A stretch of 24,893 bases of DNA from the NCBI GenBank assembly GCA_016800925.1, contig JABCPU010000829.1, positions 1 to 24,893 of the forward strand, read 5' to 3'. How positions within the stretch are numbered: the stretch's first letter is position 1; each line of letters starts with the position of its first letter. A program made the translations under genes and the position numbers. This DNA is from Suillus spraguei. Lineage: Eukaryota > Basidiomycota > Agaricomycetes > Boletales > Suillaceae. This document shows positions 8,923 to 18,137 of the stretch, in pieces. The notes under the pieces are model-generated. The model had not been told where the DNA came from, did not search any database, and saw nothing but the letters and a program-made list of their open reading frames with translations.

Positions 8923-11900
8923 ATGTTCAGAGACAGGCAGTCTCGAATTTCAACTTTCTTCAATTCCCCAGAACGTCAGTCTCCTCGTTCCAGCTCAAAT
9001 GTTACAAGGTCTTCCTCTCGTTCTTCCATTGCTTCCAACGATGACCGGGTGCTCTTCCATGATGTCAATCGCTCCCCTGTCATCCTCGGCATCTGTGCAA
9101 TGGATATCAAAGCCAGATCAAAGGCAATGAGAGAAATACTCACGCGACTGGTAGAGAGAGCCCACGGTGCTATTGAAGTCAAGGTCTTTGGTGATAAGGT
9201 TATCCTTGACGAGGGTATGTACTATGTTTTCTCCCTCCCTTCTTCTCCCGCTCCTTAATGCCGCAACTGCCTACTCACGCTCCTGTCAGATGTCGAAAAT
9301 TGGCCACGTTGTGATATACTCATCTCTTTCTTTTCCACCGATTTCCCCCTAGACAAGGCGATATCTTATGTCAAACTCCGTCACCCATTTTGCATCAATG
9401 ACCTTTTACCGCAGGCTTTACTATGGGACCGTCGTCTAGTTGGAGCTATTCTCGACCATTACAAGTACCGACTCCCAAGCGACTCGAAGTTTCTCGCGAT
9501 GGTGGTCCTCAAGTTGATGCAGAACTCAAAAACGTCATGTCGAAGAAGCTTGGCGTCACATTAGGTGGCTTTAGTGTAACCCCTCAAGTCTCACTTCGCG
9601 AAGATGGGAACGCTATAATCATTGACGATCAAGTCATGGAGAAACCTTTCGTGGAAAAACCTGTCAGTGGTGAGGATCATAACGTTTATATCTATTTTCG
9701 GGGCGGTGGAGGGCGCCGCCTCTTTAGGAAGGTATGCATCAGTTCAATGGTCCTTTCACACATTCCTTGACTTATCTCTTCTTAGGTCGGTAATAAGTCA
9801 AGTGATCTTGATCCTTCGTTGAATCATCCGCGGACGGACGGATCATATATCTACGAGGAATTCATCGACGTCGATAACTCTGAGGATATCAAGGTTTATA
9901 CGGTCGGCAAGGACTATTTTCACGCTGAAACTCGCAAGTCCCCTGTGGTTGATGGCGTTGTTCGCCGAAACACCGAAGGCAAAGAGATTCGGTTTGTCAT
10001 TCGGCACTTTGTAACCCCCGGTCGCTCATGCACGAATTAGGTTTATTACTCATTTGAGTGAGGAAGAGAAGACGTATGCCGCGAAAATATGTCAAGCATT
10101 TGGTCAGAACGTTTGCGGCTTTGACATGCTTCGATGTCAAGGAGGCAAGAAAACTCAGATTATTGATGTCAATGGATGGAGCTTTGTCAAGGGAAATGAG
10201 GGTTATTATGGTAGGCGACGATCCGATATCATGTCCAATCGTCTTATGCCTGATCACCACTTAGACAAGGCTGCCGAGATCTTGGCTAACCTCTGCATCC
10301 ATGTATCCTCCTCATCAGAACGTCCGATACCCTCAGCAGACCCTACAACCAAGGGGCAGCCACCAACATGGATCCTCAAGGCAAATGTAACGGTCTTCCG
10401 ACATGCTGACCGCACGCCCAAACAAAAGTTGAAATTCAACTTTCCTATCGATGATGCGTGGACGCAGCCTTTCGTTCGGCTACTCAATGGAGAAAAGGAG
10501 GAGATAATCCTTCGCGAGACATCTCAATTGAATCTTATCGCCCAAGCAGTTGAGGAGGCAAAAGCTCTGGGTGCGAGTGGCGATGACCTGGCGAAACTCA
10601 CGCAGCTCAATACTGCTCTTTTCAACAAGATTAATCTTCCTGGGACGAAGGCGCAGCTAAAGCCTGTGTATTCGAAGAGACAGGCGGGTCAGGCAAGGAG
10701 GTTAACAAAATTGACACTAGTCTTTAAATGGGGCGGTGAAGTGTGTCGATTTCTACATGTTTGTGCAATTGATGTTCATGCGAATTTTTGGCACAGTTCA
10801 CGCACTCAGCAAGATACCAATCTCGCGATCTTGGAGAGAATATGAAAAAGGATCTGACCATTATGAGTAAGTCCATCACAATAAGGGGAATGATGCTGCT
10901 GACTTTCTTGCTCAGATAAGGAAGCTCTTCAGAATGTCAAGGTATGTTTGTTGCCCATAGAGAAGGTGATATCCTAAATTTAAATCCAGATCTATACCTC
11001 TTCTGAGCGCCGCGTGATCGCATCCGCCGAGATTTTTGCTGCTGCACTTGTTGACAACATCTCTTCGAGTTTTTCCGCTTCTTCATCGACTCTTAGCAGC
11101 TCCCTTTCCTCGTGCTCCTCTCAAGAGAGCAAATTAAGCTCACAAGGGGCAACACCTCCGGAACTGATTATCCGTAAAGACCTTCTCGACGACTCTAATG
11201 CAGCCAAGGATTTGATGGATGACGTGAAGAAGCGCCTAAAATATTATTGAGACCTGGTGAACCTGAGAAGCGTCCTGAGCTCACATGGCCAAAGAGTATG
11301 AAAAAGGAGCCGGTCGAAGTTGTCAAGGTCTGTCTACACATCGCACCTTCAAAGTTCAATGCTCACACTGCATCATTACAGGAGGTCATCGAACTTTTGA
11401 GCTCCTTCCGGGCAATTATGCACAAGAATTTCAAGACCATGGATGTGGACACGATCCAGGAGCAATGGTATGAAAATTGATTGACCTTTGAACAACGACA
11501 AGTTTACGAGTATCCGTAGGTGTTGCGATGATGAACCCTGGTTGTTCAGGGAGCGCTGGGATAAACTGTTTGAGGATTTCTGTGATGTCGAACAAAAGAA
11601 GTTTGACCCCTCTCGTGCAAGTACCTTGTAATGTGCACCACCTGGTAACTGATCCCTATTAATCTTGCAGGTCTCCGAGCTTTATGACACCATCAAGTAT
11701 TGCGCACTGCATCACCGAACGTTCCTGTTCTCGATCTTCGACCAAAACGCTGGCCAAGGCCAGGATCCGAGCCAGACGCAAGATCGCAAGTTGCATGAAC
11801 TTTACGGGCGTGCTAAAGCCCTGTTTGATCTAGTGGCGCCTCAGGAATACGGCATTGAGGCTGATGAAAAGTGTGATTTAATAAACCACGACTCGTTTGT

Positions 11901-12673
11901 ATAAAGTTGAACTTTGTGCAGGGAGCAGATTGGCGTCCTGACTTCATTACCACTACTTCGGAAAGTCGTAGAAGACCTCGAGGCTGCACGAAACAATGGC
12001 GCCAGTTCCTTAACCCTTTATTTCACCAAAGAAAGCCATATCCATACGCTTGTCAATCTCGTGCTGCACTCCGGCCTGCCAATTGCGAATAGGCGGATAC
12101 CCGAGTTAGATTATTGTGTAAGTTCAGTTCATATCTGAGCTTGGAAGTATACTGATAAAGGACTCTCTTTGTAGTCCCATATCACGTAGGTCAATTCATG
12201 GTATCTGTCCGCCGACTAACTTCCGTTGCACCTACTAGGTTTGAACTCTACGAGCGCAATTTCGGGCGCGGGAATTCTGATAAGGAATATTCAATTAAAC
12301 TGTCCCTTAGTGAAGGTGCCCACTCGTCGAACGTCCTGGACTCCACTCTGGATGCACGTCATTCTTTAAACGTACAGCCTAGAAGGTGACAAACTTCGGT
12401 GATCATCAAATTCGCCTCATGGAGCTAATGATTCCTTGTAGGAAATTGACCCAGCACCTTCCATACAGCCTCGTCATCGAGAAACTCTCCAAGCACTTTG
12501 GCAAGATGACTGAGGTACGTCTCAATCACTAGTGTGCTGGAACGCGTCTCACGTACAAGTAACGCTATTAGCAGGATGATGATACGGGAACGGACACCCC
12601 ATTCGAAGCGAATAACTTCCGGGGGTATTTCCCCAGTATCAACGATACTAATAGCAGCAGCGACGATAGATGA
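8923..12673 (+). CDS. VIP1: Inositol hexakisphosphate/diphosphoinositol kinase, Vip1/Asp1/PPIP5K type
   Basis: Sixteen exons: 8923-9214, 9290-9731, 9786-9991, 10041-10210, 10265-10740, 10797-10866, 10916-10941, 10990-11327, 11382-11467, 11520-11616, 11671-11870, 11922-12117, 12175-12185, 12239-12385, 12442-12514, 12572-12673. The family makes 1-IP7 and IP8 with an ATP-grasp kinase and reverses it with a histidine-phosphatase domain. Seen here: [81 protein letters not shown] and [16 protein letters not shown] (kinase), then [10 protein letters not shown] at about residue 416 (phosphatase) and [13 protein letters not shown]. Two single-base losses break the frame, at 9465 (HYK|VPTPKR) and in the A-run 11238-11241 ([15 protein letters not shown]). 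Exons sum to 2932 nt; adding two bases gives 2934, exactly 978 codons, so the rest of the model is consistent. The 3' end is 182 bp from the convergent AKTIP-like gene. Confidence 0.93.
11617..11670 (+). other. GC-AG intron in VIP1
   Basis: Exon 10 ends CCCTCTCGT and the intron begins GCAAGTACC, ending CTTGCAG before GTCTCCGAG. The join [12 protein letters not shown] keeps the conserved frame. No GT donor gives a workable join. GCAAGT is the standard rare donor class. Confidence 0.85.
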
Positions 12674-12855
12674 AACACCCTTCCGTCACTTTGAGTTCTA
12701 GACTCCGGGTGGCGTCCAAACCATAAAACAACTATCACAAACAATGGCGCCTTAATACAACTATATTATTAGACCCTTGTAGTAAGGTTGCGTACGATAG
12801 GGTGTAGACGACTAGTATACCATACTTCATATAGTAGCTTGTGAACCACGAATGC

Positions 12856-13809
12856 TTATTTTGAATCTTCTCTGTGAATGAAGAGGGCCTCAAACACTTT
12901 GTCAACTTCGTTTGGTTTCAAAGGGGTAAATCGTAACGAGTGGTTTTTCTTTGAGCCTGAAGTGTCATAGAGAGCACTGGGAGATTGAGATAGTTCTGCG
13001 GATTGCTTTGCTAATGTCGCAAAAGACGTTCGATTGTCACGATAGCTGTACACAGCGTGAATACTGTTATGCAGAGTAGTGAGGTTTATCATCACTTACA
13101 GTCTACGAAGTCATCAGCAGAGGCAACTTGAACTCTCAGGACGTTTGTAACTCACTTGAAAGCTTCTTTGTTTAAGATATCCTCTTCGTGGAGCTTGTCT
13201 AGAGTGGGCTCCTTGAACGTGCTCTTGATAAAATGCAGAATATGATGTATCTGATGTTCTTTGGGTCTGGACACACGTACAATCAGCTCCTAGTCAACCT
13301 GTAGCATGATGTCACGAACCTCCATGGTCGGAACCGAGGCGCAAGACTGTAAGCTCCAGTTCGGGGGTCGACAAGGGGATGGAAAATGTCCGTCAAGAAC
13401 CGCACCGTCGGGGGTCGTTCAGGATAGTCATTGGGAAACGTCACAGTGAACTTCAACACAGAATCCTGGTAGTATCCTGACAAGAATATGAAACTGAACA
13501 GCGCACCAGTAAGTATTGAGAATGCTAACCTTTGTGCACAAAGAGAACGGCGTCCCATACCAGGATGTTCTCCACAGAAGGAGTTATGTACAGGCCAGCT
13601 GGACAGTGATTGATATTTCTGAGGGATGCATACTGGAAGTTGAGAGTGGCACGGGTCGCTGGACTTATGGTGGACCCTTCGGGGTATGCTGAGTCTGTAG
13701 CTTGGGCTATCTTTGTTGAAACGCTCCTGCCTTTGACGAGACCAAGGTCGATTGTAGTGGAAGGAACGAGATTAGCATTCAACATGATGTTGCGGCTCAA
13801 GAAAGGCAA
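12856..13809 (-). CDS. Ubiquitin-conjugating-enzyme-like protein lacking the catalytic Cys (AKTIP/FTS-like)
   Basis: Four exons, 13809-13530, 13476-13320, 13266-13156 and 13045-12856, total 738 nt (245 residues) in frame. The UBC fold is clear: QYASLRNINHCPAGLYITPS, ILVWDAVLFVHKGYYQDSVL, KFTVTFPNDYPERPPTVRF, then FHPLVDPRTGAYSLAPRFRP. Where an active E2 has the HPN motif and a Cys within about ten residues, this protein has HPLVDP and no Cys, so it should not carry ubiquitin. HPLVDP, GYYQD and the C-terminal helix region (FKNYRDNRTSFATLAKQSAE) match the AKTIP/FTS family. In animals and Aspergillus, that family joins Hook and FHIP proteins to link early endosomes to dynein; the role here is by family. 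ATG 13809 was chosen as the most upstream in frame; 13785 is an alternative. Convergent with VIP1. Confidence 0.85.
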
Positions 13810-14097
13810 TATTAATTTACTGACGTTCTTAGCCTGACAGCCACTTACAAGCCCACTCAGGCTCGCTCGATTGACAGGTAACGGTAGTAACTTAAAAGCT
13901 AAATATGAAGAAGATCTGGTTGTTCACTAAGGACGCCGTCCCCTATGGATGGTGACCCTAGTATACAATCCGACTCCCTTGTCAACAACACCGACTGTTG
14001 TGAGAGCTCCGATAACGGAAAATCATTCAAATCAGACCGCGAGCGACCTTTTTCATCACACTCCCGAACCAACGCAAGCTCGACTTCAAAGTTGAAA

Positions 14098-16052
14098 TCA
14101 TCTATAGTAACCACCTTTATACCTGGGTCCACTGCTCCCTCGTCCACTGTGTCCCCGGTCCCGGTCTCTGTCCCACTCTCGTGAATCTCGTCGCCGCTCT
14201 CGGTCGTGACCTGGGTCTCTACGAGAATACTCATCATCCCATTCTCTAGCATTATGCGATGCTCCACGTATGCGGTAAGACTCTGGTTCCTTTGATGGAC
14301 CGTGGTAGTCACCGTTACGCCGTCGAGGACCGCGGTGAGGGTTGTCTCCTAACCGATCCAGAAGACTTTTGCGAGGTGAATCTAATGGTGGTGGCATGAA
14401 CTGGCGTCCGACGTCCTTGATCGAACTGCCGAATTTTAGAGCCTTTCGACCATTTGACACAGGTTTGTCATTTCCGCGGTTCTTCATGTTATGTGGATTA
14501 TTGAACCAGTCCCCTGTGTCATCATCTTGTTGATCTCTGAATTTCTTTGCCATCTTTTCCTTGTCTTTGTTCTTCCCTTGTTTTCCAACATTCGTAGGTG
14601 CATCCATGCCCCAGTCCTCGCGTAAATTAGGTCTGTCTTCTTCATTCTGCAACTCTCGCGGCCCACGCCGAACACGAACGAGCTCGGATACTGGATCATA
14701 GAATGGCCCAGACATAATATTGTGCGAACTGAAAGCTGAAGGCTCAGCGGGTATGTCAAAGACAAAAGCGACCTCATCGCAATCCTGCGAGACTTTGTCA
14801 GAAGACGAGCCAAGACTGGTAAGAACACATACATCTCCCAGGTGGCCTGTATTTCCACAATTATAACAACACAGCTCCGATGCGATGTATCCCTCGCCTC
14901 CTTTTCCGAATCCAAGTTTCTTTTTTCCTCCCTGGTCTGCATGATTTTCACACGATCCTCGTCTGTAACGTACTGGTATATTCTCCACAGCGTAGGACAT
15001 TCCTGGTCGAAGTTGGAAAATGAACGACAGGACGCCGAGAATTGAATTGCTATCTTACATTCATCTTGTGAGCTTTCGATGCACATCGGCCGCAACAATC
15101 GACCATATCTGGTGCGAGCCTTGAACGCGAGAAACGATTTGGGCAGGTCTGCATCTTATAAGACTGGGTGTAAGACAGATTACAATCATTTTTACCTTGT
15201 TAATATGACCTTTCATCCCACAAGTGTAGCATGTCTTGCTAATAGGACAGCTTCGCGTTGAATGTTCGTCACGAGCACCACAAGTCAGACACTTTAAAGC
15301 AGAATGAGCAACATTAGTCTGAGACATTCAAAAAACTGACCACTTGAATCGGACATTCATAAGTCTTATGCTCGCCCTCTGCACCGCAGTTCTTGCATAC
15401 AAAACGTGACGGTTTAGTTTGAGCATCCTCCTCTGCTTCCGTATCGAAGTATCGAATAAGCCCGGGTGCCTACGAAAGACATGAGCAACTTATCGTGACT
15501 ACAACTACTGATGGCCGCACACCTTCCTATCTTCATAGTCAAGATATTCAATGTAATCTTCCTCCTCAGAATCCACGGGTAGTTGGGGAACGATTTCAAC
15601 CGGTATTGTACCATCCCCACCAGCACTCAAGATAGAAACATGAGAGGGTAGTAGAAGACGGTCTGCTGCACTTTTGGAGCTCTCTGGTTGGGATTTTGGA
15701 CTTTGCGTAGGCTCTGTGACCACAGAAGCAGGGGTGGCGTCAAAGAAGAACAGTTCTTGGTCAGGTGCTGGGGCTGGTGAGGCGACGTTTTGGAGACGCT
15801 GATCGCCTTCGAGAAATAATCCCGGAGCGAGAATCCGCAGTACTTCGACGCTCGAGAGACCGTTTTCTTGAGCTGTCAACATTATCGGATGTAGGGCCTT
15901 TAGACTTCTTCCGTTTTCGTTGCTTCCGCTTTGACTTTTTGCGAGGAAGGATCTTCTTGGTTGAAAGAGACCGCAGGTATTTCCCCGTCAGACAATATCT
16001 CGATAGGTTCTGGTGGTGGGGAAGAGACCGTTAGGTCTATGATTTCAGGCAT
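14098..16052 (-). CDS. AIR1: Zinc-knuckle RNA-binding protein, Air1/Air2-like (TRAMP complex), frame broken
   Basis: Six exons: 16052-15523, 15469-15341, 15291-15196, 15148-15059, 15002-14833, 14784-14098. Five zinc knuckles are seen in order: CKNCGAEGEHKTYEC, CLTCGARDEHSTRSC, CYTCGMKGHINKTC (across an intron), CGRCASKAHKMNEC (across an intron) and CYNCGNTGHLGDDC (across an intron). Air proteins present RNA to the Trf4 poly(A) polymerase for nuclear exosome decay. The N-terminus MPEIIDLTVSSPPPEP resembles a SUMO-interacting motif and acidic lead. The C-terminus is rich in Arg/Asp/Gly (RDSREWDRDRDRG, YKGGYYR). One base is missing in the T-run 14921-14926 (A-run on the coding strand, between KIMQTREE and KKLGFGKGG). 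Exon 1 (530 nt) also needs a net one-base gain, somewhere in 15883-15990, where a Lys/Arg-rich segment reads in a third frame. With both corrections the coding length is 1704 nt. Air1 and Air2 cannot be told apart. Confidence 0.85.
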
Positions 16053-16577
16053 TATGATGGTGGATAACTGTAGTGGCGAGGCCTTGCATAAAAAGGTGTG
16101 AAAGACAATGTTGCATTGGCGGGCTGCAATTGCACCCGCTCAAAGCTCCACCCACTCCATACATAAAACTCTATAGCCTATAAGGTCGTACATGAATTTT
16201 ACTGGACAAGAACGGAGAATATGATTGCGACTCTTTTGCTAATCGTATCTACGAAGGCGTACAGGATATTCTACCGGGACTTGCAGTCTTACTTTCCTCA
16301 CACGTCAGACTCGATGATCAGAAATGTGCGTGTTCAATTGCGAGCGGTCCGTCCAAATCCTCTGGATACAAAGCGTTGCATTTTAAGCGGTACATGCATG
16401 TTGAATACAGATATGACTTGTAGTGCTATTGCTACAGGTTGTTGAAACTGAAGGGATATAATCGTGAAATGATGCGTCCACAATAGATATTACGGCAGCC
16501 GTGATGGTGTCTTAATGGACTATAATCATATCTTTAAATGATCGTCAATATTCTAGTCAGGAATTGATTGCAAAAAA
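16053..16577. other. Intergenic region between AIR-like and CAF16-like genes
   Basis: Both neighbours are on the minus strand, so this holds the terminator of CAF16 and the promoter of the AIR-like gene. One short plus-strand open frame (16221-16445) has no recognisable motif. A TATAAAA-like word occurs on neither strand at a convincing distance. Confidence 0.4.
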
Positions 16578-17698
16578 TCACACCCACTTCTTGTAAAATG
16601 TCTCAGAGTCTGAAGGGACAGTCTAAAGTTTGATAAATTAATCAAGTCCTTGCTAAATGAGTGGAATCAAAACAAACCTCATGTCTCGCACCGCGACCTT
16701 TTCGGCCTGTTTCTCAAGTTCTCGGCGGTATTCACGATCCTCTCTAAGCCACTGCAGAGCAGTGTTGTATAATGTGGGGGTCTGAGGACCGTTTATAAAA
16801 CCTGATGGCCATGCGGTAGGTTCCGTGGCAAAAGAACCGAAACGCATATGGGCGACGTGAGTAGGAAATGAATTGAGTCCCGTCAAAAATATGTGTTGCA
16901 TCTGTGTGAATATATATTGAATCAGTGCTGAAGAACTACAAAACTTCTGACTCACAAATAATGGTGGCTCCACGGGCGGTACTGTCGTTTCGGAGGAATG
17001 TGAGTAATTCATCACGAACCATGACATCAAGGTCAACAGTGACCTGCACACGGGTCGCTTAGACGACCTCATAGATATGGCATGAAATAACGTACTTCAT
17101 CTAAGAGAAGAACATCCCATGGTGCCATGAGGCCCATGCAAAGTTGGATTCGGCGACGTTCTCCATCGGAAATGGCATGCATGTGCCAGTCTAAGTCCAC
17201 ATCTAGAATATCTAGAAGTTTGTCTCTCCTTTCCTTGTATTTGTATCCTCCCACGGAGTCCAAGAACGTGGACACTACGATATCACTCCGGACTACTGGA
17301 TTCATTGCCCTGGAGAACAGGACAAATGAACCTTGGATGATGAATTGCAATCGTGATGAGAATAAGAAGTTACGGACCACTCCGTGCCCAGGAATGTAAC
17401 GCCGGGCGGGGAATCTCTGAAGACATCTAAACCATTGATACGTATCTCAGCGTCTTTTACTAGTCTTTTACCCGCCAAGATCTGCAGGAGGGTAGATTTT
17501 CCAGCTGCGTAAGAGGAGTCAGTAAGACTGCAAGGACAGCAAGGTATTACTGCTTGCCTCCATTGGCGCCAACCAAGATTGTTCGGGATCCAGGTCGGAG
17601 ATGAAAATGATGTTATCCAAGGAAGGTGGCTCGTCAGGAACATGATGATAAGTCAGACGCTTGACTGCGATAGTATACTCGGCGAGGTCAGACATCAT
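16578..17698 (-). CDS. CAF16: Soluble ABC ATPase, Caf16-like (Ccr4-Not associated), frame broken twice
   Basis: Exons 17698-17558, 17504-17378, 17309-17096, 17043-16956, 16901 to about 16699, and 16622-16578. A single ABC nucleotide-binding domain without membrane segments: Walker [21 protein letters not shown] (split by an intron), signature [10 protein letters not shown], Walker [15 protein letters not shown], switch His in ATHIFD. The C-terminus [11 protein letters not shown] fits Caf16. In yeast Caf16 interacts with Ccr4-Not and Mediator components. One base appears lost near 17593-17598 ([15 protein letters not shown]) and one gained near 16884-16890 ([15 protein letters not shown]). The last intron's donor is uncertain: 16697-16699 (GTCGCG) or 16691-16696 (GTGCGA) both allow the join to TVPSDSETF, whereas GTTTGT would not. 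The first intron uses a GC donor. Divergent from OPY2. Confidence 0.85.
17505..17557 (-). other. GC-AG intron inside the Walker A codons of CAF16
   Basis: On the minus strand, exon 1 ends AATGGAG and the intron starts GCAAGCAG and ends TTACGCAG, rejoining at CTGGAAAATC to read GANGAGKS. The only nearby GT (GTAATACC) would insert residues that destroy the Walker A motif, so the GC donor is preferred. Confidence 0.8.
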
Positions 17699-18137
17699 GG
17701 GGTTACGGTGGTGACGAGTAAGTTATTAAATAGTAGATAACTAAATAACTAAATAACTAATAAAGTAAAAAAATTTTACTGCTACTTTCTGTGCCGAAGT
17801 CGCACCACCGTGGCACACTATGGGTATACTACATAATAACCACCTACGGCGTTACCCATAAAAGTGAGATGATAAGATGAATGAGTATCATATGTAGTGT
17901 TCCTGGTTCGTTGGCAAACCCCCAAATCGTGGGAAGACAATTGTCAGTTGTCACTAGGCTTGCCTTTGGACTTTCAACTTGGCTTGCTCCAGTTGCAGGC
18001 CATCCTCATCCTCCACCATCGTTGCTTGCAGTGAGCAGCTGTGGTAGGAATTTAGATTATACAAAACTCGGTCTTAAATCCCATCGAATCACACTCATTT
18101 ACTCTGTTTCTTTTTTTTCTGCTTCTCTCGGCAGATA
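17699..18137. promoter_or_regulatory. Divergent promoter region of CAF16 and OPY2
   Basis: About 440 bp separate the two divergent start codons. It includes a tandem of the octamer AACTAAAT (17739-17760, about 2.75 copies) followed by an A/T-rich tract. It also includes a plus-strand open frame (17881-18138) with pyrimidine-rich sequence just before the OPY2 ATG, which looks like 5' UTR or a leader intron end (TTTTTTCTGCTTCTCTCGGCAG at 18113-18134). No specific factor site is claimed. Confidence 0.5.

Noticed and set aside
9992..10040. Apparent third VIP1 frameshift between KEIRF and ITHLSEEEK
   Set aside because: An intron GTTTGT..ATTAG of 49 nt at 9992-10040 explains it exactly and restores [11 protein letters not shown].
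13899..14312. Minus-strand acidic open frame (TESGDEIHESGTETGTG..)
   Set aside because: It overlaps the Arg/Asp-rich C-terminus of the AIR-like gene, which is in frame with five zinc knuckles and ends YKGGYYR-stop; the acidic frame is an out-of-frame reading of the same low-complexity DNA.
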